NCBI RefSeq assembly: GCF_001984105.1
Contig: NZ_MTQM01000008.1
Span: 823,902 to 887,901, forward strand
DNA: 64,000 nt
Direction: 5' to 3'
Source of the DNA: Microbacterium sp. CSI-V
GTDB lineage: Bacteria; Actinomycetota; Actinomycetes; Actinomycetales; Microbacteriaceae
In this document: piece by piece, positions 50,884 to 58,678 of the stretch
How the letters are laid out: each line of letters opens with the position of its first letter
How positions within the stretch are numbered: position 1 is the first letter of the stretch
Translations under genes and position numbers: made by a program
Notes under the pieces: model-generated
What the model saw: only the letters and a program-made list of their open reading frames with translations
Databases searched by the model: none
Told to the model about the DNA's origin: nothing

Positions 50884-51704
50884 GCGGTCCTCCCCGTGGC
50901 GGCGCGTGCCCGCGCGGCGCTTCCGCCGGCGGCGACGAGCGCGGCGGCCAGCTGCACGACGGCGAGCTGCGTCGCCGAGCGGCGCGCGTGACCCCCGGCG
51001 GCCAGGCCCGGGTCGAACGGCACCGCCACGACGGGGTGGTCGGAGCCGGTCGCCAGGGCTCGGGCGACCCCGTCGCCCTCGCGAGCGTGATCCACCAGCG
51101 CCAGCACGACGGACGGTGATTCGGGCAGCCCCGCGATCGCGTCCACCACCGAGCGTGCGTGCTCGGCCGGGGAGCGGCGGGCGTCGCCCACGAGACAGAC
51201 GACATCGCACAGGGCGGCGCACGCGGCGAGGTCGACCAGCGGATGCCGCGCCCCGAAGTCGGTGACCGACACGTCGAAGAACCGGGCGATGGGCGCGGCC
51301 TCGCCGAGCCACGCGCCCACGGCGTCGTCGGCGTCGCGCGGCCGCAGCGCCACCACGCCGTCGCGCACCTCGAGGCCGGAGAGCGCCTCCGCCGTCGTCC
51401 GAGCCGACGCGCGGGTGTCGTCCGGCGGAACCGACCCGGCGCCGAGTCGCTCGGCGAGACCGGGCACGCCCGAGGAGACGTCCACGGCGAGCACCGGTTC
51501 GCTGCGGCGCGCGGCGACCGCGCGCACCAGCTGGTGGGCGACCGTGCTCGTCCCGGCGCCGGGCGACAGCGACACCACGCCGACACGGCGGGTCGTCGAC
51601 AGGCCGCCCCGGATCGCGGCATCCCACGACGTGAGCTCGGTGCGGGCGTTCGCGCCGCTCCCGAACACCGCGGTCGCGAGCGCCCGCAGATCGAGCACGG
51701 TCAC
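50880..51704 (-). CDS. MinD/ParA-like ATPase of the T7SS operon
   Basis: A 274-residue P-loop protein of the MinD/ParA type. The P-loop is GVVSLSPGAGTSTVAHQLVR near residues 40-59, a deviant form with Ser-Thr but no signature Lys at the usual first place. It goes on with VLAVDVSSGVPGLAERLGAG and VSVTDFGARHPLVDLAACAA. EspI-type MinD proteins occupy the same place in mycobacterial ESX loci and tune secretion to ATP levels; a similar role is inference. GTG start overlapping eccD by GTGA. Confidence 0.85.
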   Translation of the reverse strand: MTVLDLRALATAVFGSGANARTELTSWDAAIRGGLSTTRRVGVVSLSPGAGTSTVAHQLVRAVAARRSEPVLAVDVSSGVPGLAERLGAGSVPPDDTRASARTTAEALSGLEVRDGVVALRPRDADDAVGAWLGEAAPIARFFDVSVTDFGARHPLVDLAACAALCDVVCLVGDARRSPAEHARSVVDAIAGLPESPSVVLALVDHAREGDGVARALATGSDHPVVAVPFDPGLAAGGHARRSATQLAVVQLAAALVAAGGSAARARAATGRTA

Positions 51705-53050
51705 GACCGGCCGCCGAACATGCCGAGCAGCTCGGCGTAGATGCCGAGGGTGCCCACGAGCAGCGGCAGCAGCGCCACCACCGCGAGCGTCTCGAGGACG
51801 TTGCCGAGACCCCGCAGGCGCGCGCGGACGTGCGGCCGCGGCCGCACCAGCACCATCGTCGCGATCAGCGCGGCGACGACGACGGCGACGCCCGCGCCGA
51901 TCCAGCCGCCACCGCCCACGAGCAGCACGGTGAGACCCGCGGCGGCGATCGCGCCGGCCGCCGCCCACAGCAACCAGCCCTGCCAGCGCAGCGGGAACGC
52001 CCGGGTGCGGAGCGCGGCGACCAGGAAGAACGCCAGAGCCAGCAGCTCGGTCCAGATCGTCCCCGACAGTGCGAGCACGACACCGGTCACACCCAGGACG
52101 GATGCCACCGCCCCCACGCTCCACGTCAGCGACGCGTAGGCCTCGTCGATCGCGGCGAACGCCCGCGGCCGGGCGGGCGGCGAACCTGCGGCCGCGCGCT
52201 GGTCGAGGTCGGTCAGCCCCGCCGACGACAGGGCGATCCAGGGCAGCGGGCCGGTGGCGAACGCGGCGGCGACGCCGGCGACGGCCGAAGCCGAAACGGC
52301 ATCCACCCCCGCCAGGAGAAGCCCGAGGAGGATCGAGGCGAGCACCGCGCCGAGGGCTCCGCCCGCCGCGGCGCCGCGACGGCGGTGCGCGACGCCGACG
52401 CCGAGCAGTGCGACGGTGGCTCCGGTCGCGAGCGCGGCCGCGATGCCGGAGAGGATCGACGCGTCGGTGGCGTGACCCATCGACGACAGGGCGCCGATCG
52501 TCGCGCTGCCGACGGGGAGGGAGAGACCGGCAGCCGCCGCCGCCACGCACGTGGACAGCCGACGGAGGCCGCCCAGCCCCAGACCCGTCGCGATCGCGGC
52601 GAGCACCACGGCGGTCGCGAGCAGCGCGAACGCGGCGAGAGCCGGCGACGACCACGGCGACAGCCACCCGGCGACCGCGAACGCCCCGGCGATCCCCGTA
52701 GCACCGGCGATCGTGCGCGCCCGGTCGTCCCAACGGTCGGGGCGGGCGTCGTGCGCGTCGGCGGCGGCGTCGGTGACGTCGATCACCACGGGCGGCGGGG
52801 GTGCGGCATCCAGGCGGACCAGTCGCACCAGCGTGCCGTCGGACAGGTCGAGCTGCTGCGGGGTGAGCGCGATGTCGATCTGCTCGCCGTCGGGCGCGAT
52901 CACGGCGAGCGGGCGCGCCACCGTGCCGGCGGTCTCGCCGAGGAGGTCGAGCAGACGCGGTATCGCGGCGCCCACGGGCTCGCCGCTCGGGACGACGACC
53001 TCGGCCCGGCGTTCGGATCCCGCGACGGTCAGACGGGTGTAGATGCTCAC
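51701..53050 (-). CDS. eccD: Type VII secretion membrane channel protein EccD
   Basis: A 449-residue protein. The N-terminal ubiquitin-like domain (residues 1-80) is SIYTRLTVAGSERRAEVVVP, then QIDIALTPQQLDLSDGTLVR. About 11 membrane helices follow, for example AFALLATAVVLAAIATGLGL, ASVLGVTGVVLALSGTIWTE and LETLAVVALLPLLVGTLGIY. It forms the inner-membrane pore scaffold of the secretion machine. The GTG start overlaps the upstream stop by 4 nt. Confidence 0.93.
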   Translation of the reverse strand: MSIYTRLTVAGSERRAEVVVPSGEPVGAAIPRLLDLLGETAGTVARPLAVIAPDGEQIDIALTPQQLDLSDGTLVRLVRLDAAPPPPVVIDVTDAAADAHDARPDRWDDRARTIAGATGIAGAFAVAGWLSPWSSPALAAFALLATAVVLAAIATGLGLGGLRRLSTCVAAAAAGLSLPVGSATIGALSSMGHATDASILSGIAAALATGATVALLGVGVAHRRRGAAAGGALGAVLASILLGLLLAGVDAVSASAVAGVAAAFATGPLPWIALSSAGLTDLDQRAAAGSPPARPRAFAAIDEAYASLTWSVGAVASVLGVTGVVLALSGTIWTELLALAFFLVAALRTRAFPLRWQGWLLWAAAGAIAAAGLTVLLVGGGGWIGAGVAVVVAALIATMVLVRPRPHVRARLRGLGNVLETLAVVALLPLLVGTLGIYAELLGMFGGRS

Positions 53051-53313
53051 GGGGTCACGGCTCCGGTGGGGGTCTGGACGGTCGAGGTCGTGGCCGCCTG
53101 CTGGGCGCGCTCGGTCAGCAGCTGCGAGACGAACGAGACGCCGACGCACGCGGCGCACGCGATCGCGGCGACGACGATCGAGCCCATCAGACGCTTCATG
53201 TGGTCGTTGACGGTGCGGCGTTCGCCGATGTGGCCGTAGACGAGCGCGGCGCCCAGGCGCATGCGCTGGATCTTCGCCTGCTCGATGAGGACGGTGTCCC
53301 GCTGGTCGGGCAT
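53047..53313 (-). CDS. Small single-span T7SS-operon protein
   Basis: An 88-residue protein with a charged cytoplasmic N-terminus (MPDQRDTVLIEQAKIQRMRL), one membrane helix (SIVVAAIACAACVGVSFV, about residues 45-62) and a short Thr/Gln-rich outer tail. It resembles the N-terminal anchor of EccB, which also opens with a cytoplasmic helix and a single span, but it lacks the large EccB outer domain. It may be a reduced EccB-like subunit. Overlaps both neighbours by 1-3 nt. Confidence 0.7.
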   Translation of the reverse strand: MPDQRDTVLIEQAKIQRMRLGAALVYGHIGERRTVNDHMKRLMGSIVVAAIACAACVGVSFVSQLLTERAQQAATTSTVQTPTGAVTP

Positions 53314-54386
53314 CAGCGCACTCCTTCCGAGACGCGCAGCTGCGCGCGCACGTGCGGGGCGAGGTTGAGCAGCTCGCCGAGGCGTTCGGGGTCGAGGGTC
53401 GACAGGACGTCGTTGAGGCGCCCCCACCCGCCGCCGTCCGTCGAGCCGAGCGGAAGCAGGACCCCGGGCAGCCGCGGGCTGCCGACCGTGGTGCCGCCGA
53501 CCTCGTCGATCCACCGCTTCGCGTCGATGCCCAGCGCGCGGATGCCGACGGGCCCGATGAGCAGAGCGAGCGGTTCGGGTTGGGGGGATGCCGTGGCCCG
53601 CCGCGCCAGATCGGGAGCCCCGATCGCGGCGAAGGAGATGCCGATGAGGGGGAGGCCGACGGTCGCGGCGCGGGCCAGGAGTTCGCGCGCCTCCGCCGTG
53701 GCCGTCGCCCCGGACTCGCGCCCGACACCCGGCACCGCCGCCCACACGCGCGTGGTCTCTTCCAGACCCTCGCTCGTGCGGCCGACCTGGACGGTCGAGA
53801 GCACCGCGCGGTCCCCGCCGCCGACGGCGACCCAGTGGCTGTCGAGCGGGACGCGCCGCCGCGACCGCTCGGTCAGGTCGTCGCGGTCCCACGGCGCGAG
53901 CAGAGGCTCGACCGCACCCCACGCCGTCGGCTCGGCGCCGCTGAAGAGGGCGACCGCGGCTTCGGCGACGCCGCCGAGGCGGACCGGACGCGTCACCCGG
54001 TGCCGCGTCGACACCGTCGCCACGACCTGCAGAGTGGATGCCACCTGCGCCCGGACGAAGAGCGGATGGACGTTGTCGGTGGTCGGCGACACGGTGGTGA
54101 GCGCATCGGCGGGGGCGTCCAGGCGAACACCGGTCCGGGCGTCGTACAAGCCGTCGGTGCGCGTGCGCACGACCCAGCGGCCCTGGACGGCCGACAGCAC
54201 CTGCGCGAGCGGCTGGGTCATGCGCGAGAACTCGCTCGACACGATGATCGGTCGCAGCCCCTGACTCGCGGTCTTGTGCAGGAAGTCGCTCATCGCCGTG
54301 GTGAGCGCGACGATCGGCGTACGCGTCTCGGTGCCGGCCCACCCGGGGCCGGCCGCGTCGAGGAGGGGGTGTGCAACGGTGCTCAT
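53313..54386 (-). CDS. T7SS-associated protein, DUF6177-like
   Basis: A 357-residue soluble protein: MSTVAHPLLDAAGPGWAGTE, then SQGLRPIIVSSEFSRMTQPL and QVLSAVQGRWVVRTRTDGLY. The second half has HWVAVGGGDRAVLSTVQVGR. No membrane helix or enzyme motif. It matches my recollection of the DUF6177 proteins that accompany actinobacterial T7SS genes; this cannot be verified here. The ATG overlaps the FHA gene by ATGA. Probably a cytosolic assembly factor. Confidence 0.75.
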   Translation of the reverse strand: MSTVAHPLLDAAGPGWAGTETRTPIVALTTAMSDFLHKTASQGLRPIIVSSEFSRMTQPLAQVLSAVQGRWVVRTRTDGLYDARTGVRLDAPADALTTVSPTTDNVHPLFVRAQVASTLQVVATVSTRHRVTRPVRLGGVAEAAVALFSGAEPTAWGAVEPLLAPWDRDDLTERSRRRVPLDSHWVAVGGGDRAVLSTVQVGRTSEGLEETTRVWAAVPGVGRESGATATAEARELLARAATVGLPLIGISFAAIGAPDLARRATASPQPEPLALLIGPVGIRALGIDAKRWIDEVGGTTVGSPRLPGVLLPLGSTDGGGWGRLNDVLSTLDPERLGELLNLAPHVRAQLRVSEGVR

Positions 54387-55153
54387 GCGGCATCCCGGAC
54401 GGTCAGGGTGCGGTCACCGATCTCGAGGACGACATCGGTGGGCACGGGCGTGCGCTGGTGGGGAAGAAGAGGAGTAGAGGCGCCCGCGCCGCGGACGAAC
54501 GTGCCGTTGGTCGAGCCGAGGTCGGTGACCCACATCTGGCGTCCGTCCCACTCGAGGCGCACGTGCGACTTCGAGAGCGTGCGCGACATGTCGGCCCAGC
54601 GGTACACCTCGGCCGGCGCATCGGCCGGAGCCGACGGGTCGCGGCCGAGGACCAGCGCGGTGTCGAGCGTGAGGCGCTCGCCCGAGTCGAGCAGCAGCGT
54701 CGGCACCATGCCGCGGCGCGCGCGGCTCGGCGCCGGGGCGACGGCCTCGGGGAACTGGAACGCCGCGATCGCCGGGGCGAACGGGTCTCGGCCGCGCCGC
54801 ACGTCGAACATGGCGAGCTTGCCGGATGCCAGGGCCCACAGCGCTCCGGCACCCGCAGCCGCCCCGGTCGTGCGGCGGACGATCCGCGCGTCGACGGTGG
54901 CCACGCCGACCGTGCGACCGGTTCGGCCGAGCAGCCACACCGCGACCGCGAGCAGTGCCAGCGCCGCGAGGACGAAGACCCAGCCGAGGGCGGGTTGTCC
55001 GGCGACGATGACGATGATCCCGGCCGTCAGCAGCGCCACGGGCATGACGACATCCAGTGCCACGGCTCCGACGATCTGACCCCCGCGGGCGCGCTCGGTG
55101 AACACGAGCGGATCGACGTCGGCCAGGCGCAGTGGATCGTGCGTGCTCGTCAT
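54383..55153 (-). CDS. RDD/FHA-domain protein of the T7SS operon
   Basis: A 256-residue protein. The N-terminus has two membrane helices in an RDD-like layout (RARGGQIVGAVALDVVMPVA, WVFVLAALALLAVAVWLLG). The C-terminus is an FHA domain with all key residues: ALVLGRDP, RTLSKSHVRLEWDGRQMWVT and DLGSTNGTFV. It should bind phosphothreonine peptides at the membrane and may link Ser/Thr-kinase signals to secretion; the TREV motifs of EccC are a possible target. TAGGGT lies about 23 nt upstream, with a GGGAGGGGG ribosome site, so the core operon may start here. Confidence 0.88.
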   Translation of the reverse strand: MTSTHDPLRLADVDPLVFTERARGGQIVGAVALDVVMPVALLTAGIIVIVAGQPALGWVFVLAALALLAVAVWLLGRTGRTVGVATVDARIVRRTTGAAAGAGALWALASGKLAMFDVRRGRDPFAPAIAAFQFPEAVAPAPSRARRGMVPTLLLDSGERLTLDTALVLGRDPSAPADAPAEVYRWADMSRTLSKSHVRLEWDGRQMWVTDLGSTNGTFVRGAGASTPLLPHQRTPVPTDVVLEIGDRTLTVRDAA

Positions 55154-55256
55154 CGGGCCCCCTCCCTCGACCTTCCACCCTATGCGGGTCGGTCCGACGG
55201 CGCCCGTTCGGGCCCTCTCTTGCGTGGATAACCCGCGGGGCGGCAGAATTATCCGC

Positions 55257-55398
55257 TCACCGGCGGGTCAGTGGGCTTCTGCCACGTCCGGACGCTGCTG
55301 CTGAGCGAAGCCGCGACAGGAAGTTCTCGAGCGCCGGACCTTCCTCCGTCAACTCACGGTGCCCCTGCGGGGGCGGCGAGCACTTCTTCAGGGATCAC
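55257..55398 (-). pseudogene. Remnant of an immunity gene related to the one at 60161
   Basis: A GTG overlapping the upstream stop, with AGGAGG ahead, begins VIPEEVLAAPAGAP and then stops. This matches the start of the 60161 protein (TREEVLDAIR). Shifted by one frame, the DNA continues GHRELTEEGPALENFLSRLR, which matches GRREFSSEEPALENFLSRLR inside that protein, and ends soon after. So an internal deletion and frameshift removed most of a paralogue. Confidence 0.75.
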
Positions 55399-56390
55399 GG
55401 GACCTCCTCGCTCCGGCCGAACTCGGCGCGGATATCCGTCCACGCCAGCTGTGCGATCCAACTGAATCGAGCCGCATCCAGGTCGCTCGCAAAGCGCCAG
55501 CGGACTCGCCGGTATGTGTCGGTCAGCACGAATCCGGCATCCGGCTCGCGCGAAAGCGTGAACCAGGCTGCGGGCTGAGCGAGTCCTTCGTCCGACAGCG
55601 TCACCGCTCTGCGCCGAGGCGTGAGCCCACGCGCGCGCCGGATGTCATTCGCGAACATTGCGATCAGGAATCGCGCGATGTCTGTCTCGTCGGTTGCCTC
55701 GAAAGCAACCCCGCGGTCGTCCGATCGCCACGATTTCCGCACGCGCCACGTGCGGCCCGCCAGGGTGACACGAAGAGTCATCTCGTCGGCCTGTACAACG
55801 ACCGCGGTATCGGTGCGCGTCACGCTGATGACATCCGGCGCCAGGCGGCCCACTTCGTCCACGGCGCTGAGATCTTTCGAGGCCGGAATGGTCTGCTCGG
55901 ATGCCATCGAGGCGCCGAAAAGCGGCGTGATGATTTCTCGATAGTCGTCGAATTCGGTCAGCGGGACGCGGAAGGAGACGCCGCCGTTCCCTCCCCGCGA
56001 GTCGTGCACCTCGGCGCGTGGCAATGACACCAACGCCTTCCATTCCGGGCTCGAGTAGACGTAGAGGACCGCGAAGTGTCTGCTCTCCGACGAGGGGAGG
56101 GGCGCTCGAATTCTCGTCGAGCCGTCTCTCCACGTGGATACGAGCGGAATCCAGTGTCCGTTGTAGAGCGCCTCAGACTCCACGTCTTCGGCGCTGATAA
56201 CCGCGCCCGGAGGAACCTGGCGGGAGTTCATTCCCTCGTGGTCGAAGAGGAAGAGGTCCTGAATGGGTCCACCCTCGGCTATCGCCGACGTCGAGACGAA
56301 CCAGCCGTCCGGCGTCTGGACCCAGGTCCCCGAGCTGCGGACGATGAACCCGCTCGTGACGTTCTCGCGGGTCGACGACGGTTCCGTCAT
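55395..56390 (-). CDS. Two-domain immunity-type protein
   Basis: 331 residues. The N-terminal half (SSGTWVQTPDGWFVSTSAIA, then YNGHWIPLVSTWRDGSTRIR) is beta-rich. The C-terminal half carries TLAGRTWRVRKSWRSDDRGV, then ETDIARFLIAMFANDIRRAR and GLTPRRRAV, which parallels the protein at 59379 (TWHVDIENRGS, EEDANRFLLMRFGVLWR). That domain resembles the Imm61-type immunity fold as I recall it. ATGA overlap with the upstream gene. Probably cytoplasmic antitoxin. Confidence 0.75.
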   Translation of the reverse strand: MTEPSSTRENVTSGFIVRSSGTWVQTPDGWFVSTSAIAEGGPIQDLFLFDHEGMNSRQVPPGAVISAEDVESEALYNGHWIPLVSTWRDGSTRIRAPLPSSESRHFAVLYVYSSPEWKALVSLPRAEVHDSRGGNGGVSFRVPLTEFDDYREIITPLFGASMASEQTIPASKDLSAVDEVGRLAPDVISVTRTDTAVVVQADEMTLRVTLAGRTWRVRKSWRSDDRGVAFEATDETDIARFLIAMFANDIRRARGLTPRRRAVTLSDEGLAQPAAWFTLSREPDAGFVLTDTYRRVRWRFASDLDAARFSWIAQLAWTDIRAEFGRSEEVP

Positions 56391-56821
56391 TCCCGCACCG
56401 GGGGAAGTCGTGTCGTTTCCACGTGCACCCTCTCAACCTCGTCTGGCGACACGAGTGCCGACCATCCGTCGTTCTGATTGCCCGTAAGCCCCGCCGCGAG
56501 AGCGGTGGCCGGTTCGACGCCTTCGTACCGGATCGTCACCATTCCACGGCTGAGGCCGTGCCTGACGCGCTCATCGATGGTGACGGGAACGCCGTGCCAC
56601 GTGGCGGTCACCTCCTGTGCGTATCGCCCGGAGATGGCGCAGCGCGGGAGCTTCACCCACGGGTCGGAGGGGTCGTCATTGAACTCGATCGCGTCCGGAA
56701 AGATCTCGTGCGACGGTGGGCCGTCCGTCTGGAGGCGGACGTAGTCGTCGCCCCCGGAGTGGCGTGGGTACCGCTTGCCGCGATACTCGAACAACGTCAT
56801 GCTGACGGGCACCTTTGTCAT
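56387..56821 (-). CDS. Immunity-type protein related to those at 34004 and 36415
   Basis: 144 residues: MTKVPVSMTLFEYRGKRYPR, then DPWVKLPRCAISGRYAQEVT and TGNQNDGWSALVSPDEVERV. The NDGWxxxVxxDExE block and the preceding G-V-x-I-R-Y pattern match the island proteins at 34004 and 36415, weakly but in order. The ATG at 56821 overlaps the upstream stop by ATGA; a second ATG at 56800 is possible. Probable immunity protein. Confidence 0.72.
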   Translation of the reverse strand: MTKVPVSMTLFEYRGKRYPRHSGGDDYVRLQTDGPPSHEIFPDAIEFNDDPSDPWVKLPRCAISGRYAQEVTATWHGVPVTIDERVRHGLSRGMVTIRYEGVEPATALAAGLTGNQNDGWSALVSPDEVERVHVETTRLPPVRE

Positions 56822-57078
56822 GCGGGCCGAAACTCCTCGAGGTCCCGGAGGAGACGAAGACCGTCCACGGCATCTTCGAGAGCCTCTGCCCGAGTGTCGA
56901 ACGTTCTGCGGGTTCTGGTGATCACCGCAGCCCTCTCGTCGGTGTGCAACGTCACCCACCGTGCGCCGTTCTTGAACACACAGACCTTGCTCGACGTCGA
57001 TCCTTCGGGCGCGCCTTCGTTCAGGAATCTGCGGAGACGCTCGGAGTCGACGATGTCGTGGAACTCATCGATCTGCAT
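56818..57078 (-). CDS. Small immunity-type protein
   Basis: 86 residues from the ATG at 57078 (MQIDEFHDIVDSERLRRFLN, then KVCVFKNGARWVTLHTDERA and AEALEDAVDGLRLLRDLEEF). An ATG at 57111 would add 11 residues but overlaps the upstream gene by 47 bp and has its purine tract too close. No family recognised. It lies inside the overlapping immunity run, so an antitoxin role is likely by context. Confidence 0.65.
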   Translation of the reverse strand: MQIDEFHDIVDSERLRRFLNEGAPEGSTSSKVCVFKNGARWVTLHTDERAAVITRTRRTFDTRAEALEDAVDGLRLLRDLEEFRPA

Positions 57079-57376
57079 CGTCCGCCATCCGTCGTATCTG
57101 AGTATCGACATCCTCTAAGGCGCTGAGGGCGTGGGGCGGGCGATGATCGCGGGGGACGACGATCGGCATGTTCCCCACGAGCATCTCGTCGAGATCGCCG
57201 CGCTCGACGTAGCCGCGGCCTTGATAGTAGAACACCCAATTCGGCCCTGCTTCGACCGCGGGGCCGAGAATGACCCGCGGGATGCCGTCATCCTCGGTCG
57301 AACGGGCGAGGAAGCGAATCGCGACTGCTTCCGCTTCCTCGGCGGTGAGAGGTGGCGTCTTGCCGTCCGGCGTCAT
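57065..57376 (-). CDS. YrhB/Imm35-like immunity protein
   Basis: 103 residues. The core AVEAGPNWVFYYQGRGYVER then EMLVGNMPIVVPRDHRPPHA has the W-V-F-Y-Y-Q and GN-x-P-x-V pattern of YrhB/Imm35-type immunity proteins. The protein at 59810 shares it (GAWWVQGYQSEAFAVHG, LAGNGPYVIPKDG). Family name from memory. ATGA overlap with the gene at 57373. Confidence 0.75.
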   Translation of the reverse strand: MTPDGKTPPLTAEEAEAVAIRFLARSTEDDGIPRVILGPAVEAGPNWVFYYQGRGYVERGDLDEMLVGNMPIVVPRDHRPPHALSALEDVDTQIRRMADDADR

Positions 57377-57774
57377 ACTTCCCCCTCAGTCGATGATTCG
57401 GTCTGCCGCTGTTGAGCAGACCAGCCGTGAGCAGCCAGGAACTTGTCCGGGATTCGCAGGCGAGCCGCCGTGAGGGCGTCGTCGACCGCCTTCGCGACCC
57501 GGACGCGGCCGTGGTCGAAATGCACGTCTGTGAGTGTGAGGAGCGAAACGCGGCGAGACCCGTAGTCGACGCTGAAGCCGCCCCATCCACGGTCGTAGAA
57601 GAAAGCAACCGGCAAGAAATCGTAGAGAGTGAACTCCAACGTGAGCCAGGGGGTCGGGCTGTCCCGGATCTCTGTGACCGCGGCGCCGTCCGCGACATCT
57701 CCGCGGGAACGCAACTCCAGGACGAGTCGGCGCGCCAACTGTTCCATGGAATCTCTCGTCTGTCCTTCGTCCAT
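57373..57774 (-). CDS. Immunity-type protein, paralogue of the one at 36905
   Basis: 133 residues: SMEQLARRLVLELRSRGDVA, then LTLEFTLYDFLPVAFFYDRG and ARLRIPDKFLAAHGW. The FFYDRGxxGF and LRIPDK(F/Y)LxAxGW blocks are shared with the protein at 36905 in the other island, so this frame is certainly the coding one. AAAGGAA precedes the ATG. It starts a run of overlapping genes down to 55395. Confidence 0.8.
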   Translation of the reverse strand: MDEGQTRDSMEQLARRLVLELRSRGDVADGAAVTEIRDSPTPWLTLEFTLYDFLPVAFFYDRGWGGFSVDYGSRRVSLLTLTDVHFDHGRVRVAKAVDDALTAARLRIPDKFLAAHGWSAQQRQTESSTEGEV

Positions 57775-57985
57775 GCCACGTTCCTTTCCGATCCGAGTCG
57801 TGGACCCCGCGGAGCAGGGCGGCGGGATCGACGCCGGCGCGCTGGGCGAGGTCGGCCGCCGCCGGCTCGTCGGCGCTGGGCATCGCCACGCGGCCCCACA
57901 CGTGGTACGCGACGACGGCCGCGGAGATGAGGGCGTCGGGCTGCGGTCGCGTCACGGTCGGTACTCCTCTGGGCCCCGTCATCAC
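57775..57985 (-). pseudogene. Truncated 5' end of an immunity-array gene
   Basis: GAGGGAG and an ATG at 57985 open a frame with a plausible helical protein (PDALISAAVVAYHVWGRVAM, then AAADLAQRAGVDPAALLRGV) for about 65 residues. The frame then runs on, antonymous in style, through the whole of the 57373 gene in another phase. The simplest reading is a gene truncated by the arrival of, or deletion into, the next gene. It also accounts for the 262-bp gap between 57774 and 58037. Confidence 0.4.
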
Positions 57986-58036
57986 GTCACTCCCTCTCGA
58001 TCAGTCGCCGGCGTCGCGTTCTGCGCTCTTCATTTC

Positions 58037-58678
58037 TCAGCGGCGCCGAAGCGGCGTGTAGGTCCTACGCGCGACCATCTCGAACACCTCTTGTGCTGCT
58101 TCGACGGAGATCTCTTCGATGTCCGCTTCGAGAGGGAAGCGGATGGCCTTTTCGACCGTGCGGAACTTGTCCTCCGTCCAGGAATCCACGTCGAGGAGAC
58201 GCTCGTCGACGGGACCCTCTGCATCCATCCTGCGGCGGAAGACCGAGACCGGAACGAGCTTTCCCTCGATGACCTGTTCTCGCATGAAGTATCGGGTCGA
58301 TGGCGGGGCAAGGAGGTCGCGCAGCGCGGCGAGCGCGGTCGGTGGGATCTCCATCGCATCCGGAGCGCCGGGGTTCACGACGATCCCCACACCGTCGGCG
58401 GCGCCGCCCACCAAGGTGCGCGCGGGAATCACGACCGCGGTTCGGCCGGTACCGAGTTCTGCCGGGACCTTGTCGGCCGCGGTGAATGCGGCGAGGAACG
58501 TCGCGTCACCACGATGGACGACGAGAGGTTCGATGGACGCCGCGCCGGCTTCGCCGTCAACCAGGGCGACGAGGTCAGACCGGATGAGGAGTGATGCCAC
58601 CTGTTCCGAGGCGACCTCGCCGGCCTGCGCCCGGAGCATGATCGATTCGAGCTCCTTGTCGGGCCGTTGGTCGTTCAC
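58037..58678 (-). CDS. SseB-domain protein with a shared C-terminal immunity domain
   Basis: 213 residues. Residues 20-115 look like an SseB N-terminal domain: LLIRSDLVALVDGEAGAASI, then LAAFTAADKVPAELGTGRTA. Residues 128-213 (RYFMREQVIEGKLVPVSVFR, then DVDSWTEDKFRTVEKAIRFP, EISVEAAQEVFEMV, ending RRTYTPLRRR) are nearly the same as the end of the 60161 protein. So two different N-terminal domains have been joined to one C-terminal domain. GTG start overlapping the upstream stop. Confidence 0.8.
   Translation of the reverse strand: MNDQRPDKELESIMLRAQAGEVASEQVASLLIRSDLVALVDGEAGAASIEPLVVHRGDATFLAAFTAADKVPAELGTGRTAVVIPARTLVGGAADGVGIVVNPGAPDAMEIPPTALAALRDLLAPPSTRYFMREQVIEGKLVPVSVFRRRMDAEGPVDERLLDVDSWTEDKFRTVEKAIRFPLEADIEEISVEAAQEVFEMVARRTYTPLRRR

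Noticed and set aside
53313..54386. Calling this protein EccB
   Set aside because: It has no N-terminal membrane helix and none of the EccB outer-domain repeats; it fits a separate T7SS-associated family better.
57386..57985. A 199-codon frame covering the whole of the 57373 gene in another phase
   Set aside because: The 57373 frame has a true paralogue at 36905, so only the first 65-70 codons of this frame can be real; listed as a remnant instead.
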